Assembly: GCA_004524425.1 (NCBI GenBank)
Contig: SDNN01000017.1
Span: forward strand, 1 to 25,382
From: Promethearchaeota archaeon
Lineage (GTDB): Archaea; Asgardarchaeota; Lokiarchaeia; Sigynarchaeales; SOKP01
Direction: 5' to 3'
DNA: 25,382 nucleotides
This document shows positions 16,143-24,072 of the stretch, piece by piece. A model generated the notes under the pieces. The model worked only from the letters and a program-made list of their open reading frames with translations. It made no database searches and had not been told where the DNA came from. The stretch's first letter is position 1. Each line of letters begins with the position of its first letter. Made by a program: the position numbers and the translations under genes.

Positions 16143-17384
16143 TCAACCCCGTTTTGAATTCGAATCATTTATTCTTTCTTGGAGTGAATCTTTTTCTGAA
16201 GTGTTGAATAACAATATAGTAAATATAATTACAAAACATGATGCTGAAATAACGGGTAAGATTCGAGAATTTAAATAATATAAGATTATTCCACCTAATA
16301 TTGGTGTAATTATCTGTGCGATACTCATGAGCGCATTATTCACGCCGAGAAGACAACCTGTCTCTTCTCGCTCAACGCTATTTGCTAATTTACTTGTAAG
16401 TACAGGACGGCAAACTCCAGTTCCAAAAGCTATAAACAATAAAGGTATAAAAGTAAAAAGGAAGGTTGTGGTAAAAATAAGAAACGTAAAGGCAGTAATC
16501 ATTGAAATTATTCCTAGTTTTAAGACCTTATTCTCACCAAAAGTCTTCTGAAGAGGACTTATCAATAAAGTTTGAAAGAATACTCTTAATAATCCGATCC
16601 AAGCCATAAAAAATCCCACTTCTTGAGCCGTGACCTTAATTTGGATATCAGCGAAGAGAGCAAAAGTAGAAATAAAGAGCATGAATCCCAAACTATAGAT
16701 TAAGAAAATAATGAGTAATTTTCTAATTTTCGAGTCTTTAAAAAACTTTTTAGCATCATCAATAGGAAAAATATCATTAAATGTAATTCTAACCTTCTCT
16801 TCTTTTACAGCTAAAGATTCAGGAAGAAATATAATAACTAATAGGATTGAGACTAGGCATACTCCTGCAGCAAGAAACATCGGAGTAGAATAACTTATAG
16901 TTGAAAGTGTTCCTCCTATTAATGGTCCGAAGATTAATGCTGCACCAAAAACAGCACTGGAATATCCATATACCTTAGTTCTATTTCTTGGCTCAGTTGA
17001 ATCACTAATATAGGCTTGACTTACCGTCATATTGCTGCCTAAAAGCCCATCAACTAAACGAGCCAAAACTAAAATCCAAACTTCATTTGCTAAACCTAAT
17101 AATATAAAACCAATGAACGTGCTAATCTGACTAACTATTAAAAGTGGTTTTCTTCCATAACGATCACTTAGTTTGCCTGTCACGGGGCTGGCAAAAAATT
17201 GACATAAACTAAAAATACTCAAAATCAACCCAATTTGAAACACGTTCAATCCAAGAGATAAAGCTAAGAACGGAATTACTGGAGCCACCATGCTAAAGCC
17301 TAAAACTTCTGTAAAGATAATCAAAAAAATTATTAGAATCCGTTTATCTAATTTCTCTTTTGAAATTTCGGAAGTTTCAGACAT
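16143..17384 (-). CDS. MFS transporter (DHA1-like drug/metabolite exporter)
   Basis: 413 residues, about 12 transmembrane helices. The loop 2-3 motif is GKLSDRYGRKPLLIVSQ (about 72-88), the standard MFS motif A. Motif B is near LARLVDGLLGSNMTVSQAYISDSTEPRNRTKVYG, and motif C-like FGAALIFGPLIGG follows in helix 5, as in DHA1 proton antiporters. It probably exports a drug-like or toxic metabolite. No local regulator suggests its substrate. It is divergent from pyrF with a 99-base spacer. Confidence 0.88.
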   Translation of the reverse strand: MSETSEISKEKLDKRILIIFLIIFTEVLGFSMVAPVIPFLALSLGLNVFQIGLILSIFSLCQFFASPVTGKLSDRYGRKPLLIVSQISTFIGFILLGLANEVWILVLARLVDGLLGSNMTVSQAYISDSTEPRNRTKVYGYSSAVFGAALIFGPLIGGTLSTISYSTPMFLAAGVCLVSILLVIIFLPESLAVKEEKVRITFNDIFPIDDAKKFFKDSKIRKLLIIFLIYSLGFMLFISTFALFADIQIKVTAQEVGFFMAWIGLLRVFFQTLLISPLQKTFGENKVLKLGIISMITAFTFLIFTTTFLFTFIPLLFIAFGTGVCRPVLTSKLANSVEREETGCLLGVNNALMSIAQIITPILGGIILYYLNSRILPVISASCFVIIFTILLFNTSEKDSLQERINDSNSKRG

Positions 17385-17483
17385 TCTAGTTGCTAAACTT
17401 AAATTATTTTTTTAATTGTTGTAGATAAGCAATTAATTAATTGTTTTTGAAAAAAAATTAAATATTTCAAAAATTTCTAAAAT

Positions 17484-18416
17484 ATGGAAATCATGCCTTT
17501 TATTGAAAAATTAATTCAATTAATTAAAGAGAGAAACAGTGTTGTCTGCATGGGACTCGATCCACGAATGGATGGCCCAGGTCAAATTCCCGAGTTTCTT
17601 ATTAATGAATTTAGAGATCCTAATAAAATCATTTTAGAGTTTAATAAATCCTTAATAGAAGAGGTCAGCGAATTAATACCCGTGATCAAACCTCAAATTG
17701 CGTTTTATGAAAAATATGAAGCATTGAATGCTTTAAAGGATACCATCAAATTTGCCCATAAAAGAGACATGTTAGTAATCTTAGACGCAAAAAGAAATGA
17801 TATAGGATCGACATCAGAAGCGTATGCTCATTCCATGTTCAATATATTCAATGCCGATGCGTGTACTTTAAACGCTTATTTTGGTTTTGATGGAGTCAAA
17901 CCGTTCTTAGAGTTCAAAGATAAAGGACTTTTTATCCTAGTAAAAACATCCAACCCTAGTAGCAAGGAATTTCAAGACTTATTTAGTGTAGAAATTTCGG
18001 ATGTTCCAGCAGCAAAAAGTGAAATTGAAATGGATTCAATAAAACTAGAGCGAAATTACATGCAGATGGCTAAGTTAATTAATAAATGGGGTAAGAATTT
18101 ACCCACTTTTTCTAACTTCCATCAGCTTGGAGCCGTTGTTGGTGCGACATATCCAGATGAATTGAAGAGCGTGCGAGAGATTTTAAACAAATCATTCATT
18201 TTAATTCCTGGTTATGGGGCTCAAGGAGCTCAAGCAAAAGCTATTAAATTTGGATTTAATAAAAAAGGTTTAGGTGCGATTGTGAATTCCTCTCGTGGGA
18301 TAATGTTTGCCTATGATAAAATGAAAGATTTCCCTCCGGAGAAATTCAGTAGAGCCGCTAAACAAGAAATATTAACCATGAATAAAGAATTAAACAAAAT
18401 AAGAGAAATTTTGTGA
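17484..18416 (+). CDS. pyrF: Orotidine 5'-phosphate decarboxylase
   Basis: 310 residues, the longer PyrF type (sub-family 2). It catalyses OMP to UMP, the last step of pyrimidine synthesis, in the cytoplasm. The phosphate and base-binding strand is VCMGLDPRMDG. The catalytic signature is D101-A-K103-R-N-D106-I. LNAYFGFDGVKPFLEF and FILVKTSNPSS are sub-family 2 segments, and the phosphate-binding end is PGYGAQGAQA. All key residues are intact. It stands alone, with no other pyrimidine gene in the window. Confidence 0.95.
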   Translation: MEIMPFIEKLIQLIKERNSVVCMGLDPRMDGPGQIPEFLINEFRDPNKIILEFNKSLIEEVSELIPVIKPQIAFYEKYEALNALKDTIKFAHKRDMLVILDAKRNDIGSTSEAYAHSMFNIFNADACTLNAYFGFDGVKPFLEFKDKGLFILVKTSNPSSKEFQDLFSVEISDVPAAKSEIEMDSIKLERNYMQMAKLINKWGKNLPTFSNFHQLGAVVGATYPDELKSVREILNKSFILIPGYGAQGAQAKAIKFGFNKKGLGAIVNSSRGIMFAYDKMKDFPPEKFSRAAKQEILTMNKELNKIREIL

Positions 18417-18509
18417 CCGAATAAAATTAATTATTGATTGTGAGTACTATTGAATTAAAAAATAAAAAAAAAATTATTAAAAAATCATCTTTATTTTTTT
18501 ACTGATTTT

Positions 18510-19235
18510 TCAGGTTTCTTTTATGAATAGATTTTTAAACCAGTCAGGTAAAACGAAGCCCAAGTAAAATAAAATACCGCTTAAAATCAATAGAATTCTA
18601 TTTAAGGGCAATGTAATCTCATTTAATGGAACCGCAGCGTCGATAATAGCCGAAATGACGAAAATATAAAAAGCGGGGAGCAATAACTTGCCTTTTAATA
18701 TTAAATCTGGTTTATTAGACTTTATGGATTCCCTAGCAAACAAGGTTCCCCCGATAATAAGAACCACGAGTGCTGATATGACATATGTTCGGGCAAATAT
18801 CCCGTACTCTGCATCAGTAATGCCTTTTATAACCCCAACTAAGCTTGGTTCAGTAAACAAGAAGTAAAATAGCAAGATCTCTATAATTATTGCATAAATA
18901 ATAAATAAATATACAATTATCCTACCTTTTTCTTTATACACGAGATTAGCAACTACTGCAACAAAACATACCAGGGTTATCGGATTTCCTACAAGAGATA
19001 ATAGCATGTATGGTTCAACTGAAAGCCCTTCTCCAGTAATTAGAGCAGTTAAAAAAGAAAAGGAAGGGCCATAAAAAGGTTCAGCTAGACCGATTACCGT
19101 AATGCCAAAAAGAAGTAGATCCCTGCTCCTGTATTTAAAATATTTCGAAATTATTATTAAACCAAGAAGGGTAAAGATTATAATGCTAATTAAACTAGAA
19201 ATTCCACTAATAATATCTATTTCTGTTATTGTCAT
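18510..19235 (-). CDS. Unknown seven-helix membrane protein
   Basis: 241 residues, not recognised. Seven hydrophobic stretches: about 8-29, 38-66, 78-98, 104-127, 147-166, 180-201 and 211-231. Short polar loops give a small 7-helix bundle. There is no Schiff-base lysine motif in the last helix, so it is not a rhodopsin, and no kinase or cyclase domain follows. It shares orientation with another membrane protein gene 196 bases upstream; the spacer makes a common operon possible but not certain. Confidence 0.65.
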   Translation of the reverse strand: MTITEIDIISGISSLISIIIFTLLGLIIISKYFKYRSRDLLLFGITVIGLAEPFYGPSFSFLTALITGEGLSVEPYMLLSLVGNPITLVCFVAVVANLVYKEKGRIIVYLFIIYAIIIEILLFYFLFTEPSLVGVIKGITDAEYGIFARTYVISALVVLIIGGTLFARESIKSNKPDLILKGKLLLPAFYIFVISAIIDAAVPLNEITLPLNRILLILSGILFYLGFVLPDWFKNLFIKET

Positions 19236-19431
19236 GTGTAATTATCCCATTTCCTAAATTGATTTTTTTTAATCCATTTAAAATCAAAATGTTATTTCTT
19301 CTAAGATTGAAATAAAAAATTGATGATAAATCAAAACTATAATGATTTTACATCTTAATAAGCTTTAGTAATCTTTGATATGGGAAAAAAATTAGTAATA
19401 ATGTTCAGGAAGAAGAAAAATTGATCTCTTA

Positions 19432-19854
19432 TTATCCTACCTGCGTCAAAAGGAATATTAGAAATCCAACAACAAATAAGAATGGAATTAACATCATGAA
19501 AAATACTATAAGAGCACGTTTCATTCCTAATTGATGCGTGACATTTAACACGTTAACATCTAAAAATAATGCTACAATAACGAATATGATTATTAAACTG
19601 AACTCAGGACCTCCTTGCATCATTCCTGAAAAGCCTAATAACATGAGAGGAGAACCCACAAAAAAGAAAACTCCTACCTGAATTCCAAAACTAGCTAGAA
19701 CCCATTTAAACGTGGTCCTGACTTCTGCTTTGGTTAATGCTAATCCGGCCTTCAATAATATTAGAGCCAAGCCAAACATGGCAGGAAAAAAGACGAATAA
19801 TAATTGAGGTGGTATACCACCATTCTCACCATTCTGAAGCATGTTTATCATCAT
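19432..19854 (-). CDS. Unknown four-helix membrane protein
   Basis: 140 residues, not recognised. Four hydrophobic segments: about 17-37, 49-77, 84-104 and 113-136. The segment between the first two (LTKAEVRTTFKW) is basic. The start is one of two adjacent ATGs, and a third in-frame ATG lies three codons on. Divergent from the hdrA-vhuD operon with a 214-base spacer. No functional motif. Confidence 0.6.
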   Translation of the reverse strand: MMINMLQNGENGGIPPQLLFVFFPAMFGLALILLKAGLALTKAEVRTTFKWVLASFGIQVGVFFFVGSPLMLLGFSGMMQGGPEFSLIIIFVIVALFLDVNVLNVTHQLGMKRALIVFFMMLIPFLFVVGFLIFLLTQVG

Positions 19855-19921
19855 GATTTTTGCGCTCTCTTGTTTTTGTGATTTTTTTCATGTATGGTTT
19901 GAAATTAATTTAAGATAATTA

Positions 19922-20023
19922 CTTATAAAAAGTATAAGCAAGATTTTTGATTTAAATTTATTTTTTCATATTTAGAGATTTATATTACATCACGTATTTT
20001 CAATCTTAAATATATATTATAAT
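19922..20023 (+). promoter_or_regulatory. Upstream region of the hdrA-vhuD operon: inverted repeat and TATA
   Basis: CTTATA (19922-19927) and TATAAG (19933-19938) form an inverted repeat around AAAAG, a possible operator. A long AT run, TTAAATATATATTATAA (about 20006-20022), is the best TATA box and would put the transcript start near 20045, leaving a leader of about 25 bases. AGGAAGG (about 20050-20056) serves as ribosome site. A GGAGG at 20030-20034 has no start codon behind it. Confidence 0.4.
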
Positions 20024-20068
20024 AAATTTGGAGGAACATAAAAAATAGTAAGGAAGGATTGATTTGCA

Positions 20069-22045
20069 ATGGTAGAAACAAAGACTGATAAAACGATTGA
20101 AACTGAAGAAATTCGAATCTTTATAGCTGTGTGTCAATGAGGTATTAATATTGCAGAAATAATTGATTGTCGCGCTTTAGCAGAATTCTCAAAAACATTA
20201 CCCAACGTGGTGGCTGCCTCTGATTATATTAGCCTATGTACTGAGCCAGGAGCTGAATTCATAAAAGAAAAGATGATCGAGAATAATGCAAATAGACTAA
20301 TTGTTGCCTCTTGCACGCCAATAACCCATGAGCCCGTTTTTAGAAGCGTGCTTGAATCAATGAACATGGACCCTTCATTTTTGGAATTCGTGAATATTCG
20401 TGAACATTCTAGCTTCGTTCATAGAAATAATAAACAAGGAGCCCAAAAAGTTGCGGAAGATGCTATAAGATCCGCAGTTGCCCGAGCTGCTGTTTTGGAA
20501 AAGATCGAGGTTAAGGAAGTAGATATTACGAAAAAAACCTTGGTAATAGGAGGTGGCGTTGCTGGCTTAACTGCAGCTATCGATTTAGCTGAACAAGGTT
20601 TTGAAGTTCACCTTGTGGAAAAAAGTCCAACAATTGGAGGCAAGATGGCAATGCTGGACCGAACTTTTCCAACAGACGATTGTTCAATATGAATACTGGG
20701 TCCTGTCATGTTGGAAGCTGCAAGAACACCAGGATTGAATATTTATACCTATAGCGAACTTGAAGATGTATCTGGGTTTGTCGGAAATTTCAACGTACAA
20801 ATTCGAAAAAAGGCAAGATACGTGACCGGTGATTGTAATGGGTGTGGAGCATGCGTTGAAGTATGTCCAGCCTATAGTTCTGATGAATTCAATGAAGGAC
20901 TCAACCCAAGAAAAGCAATTTATATAGCATTCACTCAAGCAGTTCCATCATTAGCACAAATTGATATGAATGCTTGCATTAAATGTGGATTGTGTAAAAC
21001 TGCGTGTGAATTAAATGCTATAGATTTTGATCAAAAAGATGAAATCATTGAAGTTAAAGTGGGTTCTATTGTGGTTGCAACAGGATGGGATGAATACAAA
21101 CCTGAAAAAGGATATTTAGGTTATAATAAATATCCCAATGTAATCACGCAAATGAAGTTAGAAAGAATCTTAGCACCAAATGGACCAACACTCGGACATT
21201 TTGTAAGACCATCTGATGGAAAGCGTCCCAAAAAGATCTTATTTATTCAATGTGTTGGCTCAAGAGACCTCAATAAGAACGCCTATTGTAGTGCAGGTGT
21301 ATGCTGCATGATAACCATTAAAAATTCGAAACTAATTAAACAACATTATCCAGATTCTGATATCACTGTAGCTTACATGGATATTAGAGCTGCAGGTAAA
21401 GATTACGAAGAATATTTTACCGCCTCAAGAAGAGAAGGGATCAGATATGTCAGAACAAATATTTCTAAAATTAAGGAAGACCCAGACACTCACAATTTAA
21501 AAATTATAATGCAAGATACCTTAGGTTCTGGTGGATTAAGAGAATTGGAATATGATCTGGTCATATTGTCTTGTGCAATGGTACCTGCTAAAGGAGTGGA
21601 GAAGATTCAGAGTCTGCTCAAGCTTGAAACAAGTCAGGATGGTTTTTTCAAGGAATTTCATTCGAGATTGAACCCAATAGATACCAAAGTACCAGCGATA
21701 GTTTTAGCAGGAGTAGCTCAAGGACCAAAATCCATAGCAGAATCTATTGCTCAAGGAAAAGCCGCTGCTTCCTCCTTAGCAAAAATTATGAGTAAAGATA
21801 AATATCGCATACTCTTGATCCGTGCTACGGTAGACAAGGAAAGATGTGCTCAATGTGGGTTGTGTGAATTAAATTGTCCTTATGACGCAATTACTTTAAA
21901 AGATGATGGTGCGGAAGTTAATGATATATTATGTAGAGGATGTGGGACATGTTTGTCAAATTGTCCATCTGAGGCGATATCTTTGCGCTATTATCGAGAG
22001 CCTCAGTATGAAGAACAAATTGACGCAATTTTAGAAGAAATTTAA
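20069..22045 (+). CDS. hdrA: HdrA-like electron-bifurcating flavoprotein with two selenocysteines
   Basis: 658 residues when UGA codons 24 and 208 are read as selenocysteine; plain translation splits it in pieces. Order: N-terminal motif VCQUG (21-25); IVASCTPITHEPVF (78-91), a HdrA signature; the FAD loop VIGGGVAGL (159-167) with VEKSPTIGGKM; FPTDDCSIU (200-208). Clusters follow at C256-x2-C259-x2-C262-x3-C266 and C303-x2-C306-x2-C309-x3-C313, and two more [4Fe-4S] motifs lie in the last 80 residues. Both UGAs stand where relatives have Cys, and the frame is otherwise intact and full length, so decay is unlikely. HdrA carries the bifurcating FAD and passes electrons among ferredoxin, a disulfide-reducing HdrBC and a hydrogenase or formate dehydrogenase. 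vhuD follows after 13 bases. HdrB/C and hydrogenase subunits are not in the operon. Confidence 0.92.
20138..20140 (+). other. UGA read as selenocysteine, HdrA residue 24
   Basis: The codon sits in VCQ-U-GINIAE, aligned with the N-terminal C-x-C-G of HdrA proteins (for example the CHCG form). Confidence 0.85.
20690..20692 (+). other. UGA read as selenocysteine, HdrA residue 208
   Basis: The codon sits in DDCSI-U-ILGPVM, where HdrA homologues have DCxxCILxPK. It joins two otherwise separate reading-frame segments without a frame change. Confidence 0.87.
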
Positions 22046-22058
22046 AGAGGTGTGTAAT

Positions 22059-22532
22059 GTGGAAACAACAAATAATACTAAAATAATTGCGTTTTTATGT
22101 TGGAAATGAGGTTATGGAGCAAGTGATATGGCAGGAACTCTTCGAGCACAATACCCAGCGACAATTAGACCTATAAGAATCAATTGCACGGGAAGGGTCA
22201 CTCCAAGCTTAATTATGAGAGCCTTAGGAAAAGGCGCAGATGGAGTTATCGTTTCAGGTTGATATCCTGGAGAGTGCGACTATGAAACCGGAAATCTCGT
22301 GGCAGAAAGAAATGTAGAATACACGAGAGAGATATTAAAATCGGTAGGTATGTCACCCGAGCGCGTGCACATGTTCTTTTGTAGCGCAGCAGAAGGACAG
22401 AGATTTCAAGAGGAAGTTACTCGGATTTCACAAATTATTGAAGATCTTAAAAATAATCCTTTTAAGACCATCAAAGTGTCTAATAATAACGCTAATAATG
22501 CAAAAAACGAAAAAAAGTCAAAAACCGATTAG
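22059..22532 (+). CDS. vhuD: VhuD/MvhD electron-transfer subunit with two selenocysteines
   Basis: 157 residues with UGA at codons 17 and 68. It is the small iron-sulfur subunit (MvhD/VhuD family) that carries electrons between a hydrogenase or dehydrogenase and HdrA. The start is GTG at 22059, with AGAGGTG (22046-22052) 6 bases before it; the nearby ATG at 22057 is out of frame. LCWKUGYGASDMAG matches the family NWCSYGGADxAG, and GVIVSGUYPGECDY matches GVLVAGCHPGDCHY. RINCTGRVTPSLIMRAL and GMSPERVHMFFCSAAEGQRF complete the family pattern. The C-terminal 20 residues are Asn/Lys-rich and probably disordered. No hydrogenase large or small subunit follows, so its electron source is encoded elsewhere. 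It is co-transcribed with hdrA. Confidence 0.92.
22107..22109 (+). other. UGA read as selenocysteine, VhuD residue 17
   Basis: The codon sits in LCWK-U-GYGASD, matching the conserved Cys of NWCSYGGAD in Cys-containing homologues. Confidence 0.87.
22260..22262 (+). other. UGA read as selenocysteine, VhuD residue 68
   Basis: The codon sits in VSG-U-YPGECDY, matching the Cys of GCHPGDCHY. Both sides of the codon continue the family sequence in the same frame. Confidence 0.87.
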
Positions 22533-22589
22533 AATGAGTCTTGTGAATAAATCTTAGTCTCAAGAGGACTAACCTTGTGAAGGTTTCGG
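22533..22589 (+). ncRNA. Candidate SECIS element, eukaryote-like
   Basis: It starts directly after the vhuD stop. Hand fold: helix I pairs 22536-22542 (GAGUCUU) with 22581-22587 (AGGUUUC), 7 positions with one U-U mismatch. Above it GUGA (22543-22546) faces GUGA (22577-22580), as in the K-turn/quartet core. Helix II is a perfect UUAGUC/GACUAA (22554-22559 with 22567-22572). The apical loop UCAAGAG holds the AA pair. The part of helix II next to the core is weakly paired. An alternative hairpin, AACCUU-GUG-AAGGUU (22571-22585), competes. Such SECIS elements are published for Lokiarchaeota; this assignment was made by eye. Confidence 0.55.
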
Positions 22590-22708
22590 ATGTAGTATGA
22601 TTATTTCTTAAAAATATTTTAAAATTTTATATAATTCTTTTAATTTTTTAATTTATTATCTTAATAATCCCAAATTTTAAACATCAATTTGATAATGTGA
22701 TATGCTAA

Positions 22709-24019
22709 ATGGGAAAGGACCCAAACGCAAATGCTGAAAAAGAGTTAAATAAAGCGGAGCTTTATTACGAAGGGGAGTCATATAAGAAAGCTGCAAAATA
22801 TTTTAATTCTGCCGCAGAACTCTATTCTGAATTAAATGAGTTTAAAATCGCAAGAGAGTGTTATCATTACGCTGCAAAGTCATTTGAATTCCAAAATAAA
22901 GATGATAAAATAATCAATGCTTTGAGAAATGCTGGAGACTGTTCTCTCCTTATTAACGACATAAAATCTTCAAATAAATACTTTAAAAGCTGCATCAAAT
23001 TTATTCCTAATTTAAAAAAGATTGAAAATCAATATCATTATTACTTATTCTATTCCACCTTATCTTATTTATGCTTATCTTTAGTTGGGAAGCAAGATCA
23101 AGGATTAGAACTACTAAAGGAAATAAAAAAGAACGTAGATACTGATTATTTTAAGGAATCTCCTTATGTCATACTAGTGTCTAATTTAACGTTAGCAATA
23201 AGAGATCAAAATGAAAATTATTTTAAAAAAGCGGAAGCCATGGTGGAGCAATTTGATTTTAATGAAAAGGAATTGTATCTTTTTTATCTAGTGATTGCTC
23301 TTTTAAAGGCAAATCTCTCTTTAAAAATCGAATTAACTCTAGATAAGGATCAATACACGACAAGAGATATGATGAATTTGATTATAAATTTGGATAGCTC
23401 TCCTATAATAAATATCATTAAAAATCCTAATTACAACTTTCAGGTTGAAGATTTATCAATTACAAGCATTTCGATTAAATTTTCTGATAATATCACGGCA
23501 CAAATCAAACCCGAACTACCAAAAACACTAAAAGTGGGAGAGAATTATGATTTTAAGTACGGATTGAAGCCTCATTTTCAAGTTGATGAACCTTATATCG
23601 GTCCGATTTCTTTTAGCTGTGTTTTAGATGAGAAATTTGTCTTCCATCATGAAAATAGAGAAATTGTTAAACCTAAAATAACCTCACCACCACCCTCTTT
23701 AGAAATATCCATGAAAAATTTGAGGCCTCCTCTCATTGGTAAATCTTTTCCAATGGAGTTTTTGATTGAAAACAAAAGCGAAGGAGACGCCCTTGAGTTG
23801 GAGATGGAACTCAATTTTCCAGAGCAAATAAAAGTAATGAGAGGAACGACAAAAAAACAACTTTATTCTTTGAGTTCTAACGACAAGATGACCTGGGAGA
23901 TTTCATTAAAGCCCTTAGAAGCTGGAGATTATGAAATCACCATGGCAATCCGATTTAAAGATCCCGATCAAAATGAGATCGAGGATACGAATACTTTCCC
24001 CTTTTCAATAAAATTATAA
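22709..24019 (+). CDS. TPR plus beta-sandwich protein (alpha-SNAP-like repeats)
   Basis: 436 residues, soluble, no signal peptide. Residues about 8-205 are helical TPR-type repeats; YKKAAKYFNSAAELYSELNEFKIARECYHYAAKSFE (25-60) has the aromatic/alanine spacing seen in alpha-SNAP-type TPRs. Residues about 245-320 and 328-436 look like two Ig-like/CARDB-type beta-sandwiches; the second has MEFLIENKSEGDALELEMELNFP and LEAGDYEITMAIRFKDPDQNE. A helical solenoid joined to beta-sandwiches recalls eukaryotic trafficking adaptors, but this is shape analogy, not shown homology. A TATA-like TTTTAAAC lies about 35 bases before ATG. Function is unknown; a scaffold or adaptor role is an inference. Confidence 0.65.
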   Translation: MGKDPNANAEKELNKAELYYEGESYKKAAKYFNSAAELYSELNEFKIARECYHYAAKSFEFQNKDDKIINALRNAGDCSLLINDIKSSNKYFKSCIKFIPNLKKIENQYHYYLFYSTLSYLCLSLVGKQDQGLELLKEIKKNVDTDYFKESPYVILVSNLTLAIRDQNENYFKKAEAMVEQFDFNEKELYLFYLVIALLKANLSLKIELTLDKDQYTTRDMMNLIINLDSSPIINIIKNPNYNFQVEDLSITSISIKFSDNITAQIKPELPKTLKVGENYDFKYGLKPHFQVDEPYIGPISFSCVLDEKFVFHHENREIVKPKITSPPPSLEISMKNLRPPLIGKSFPMEFLIENKSEGDALELEMELNFPEQIKVMRGTTKKQLYSLSSNDKMTWEISLKPLEAGDYEITMAIRFKDPDQNEIEDTNTFPFSIKL

Positions 24020-24040
24020 AACGCTTTTTGTATATATCAT

Positions 24041-24053
24041 TTATATTATAAAG
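24041..24053 (+). promoter_or_regulatory. TATA-like element for the AMP phosphorylase gene
   Basis: TTATATTATAAAG lies about 20-32 bases before the ATG at 24073, the right spacing for an archaeal promoter with a very short leader. It shows the phosphorylase gene still has a good promoter, which argues against a dead gene. Confidence 0.45.
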
Positions 24054-24072
24054 AACGTAGAAATATTGAATT

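Noticed and set aside
20138..22262. hdrA and vhuD as pseudogenes broken by four stops
   Set aside because: All breaks are UGA, all at conserved Cys positions, with no frameshifts or other stops; random decay would not give this.
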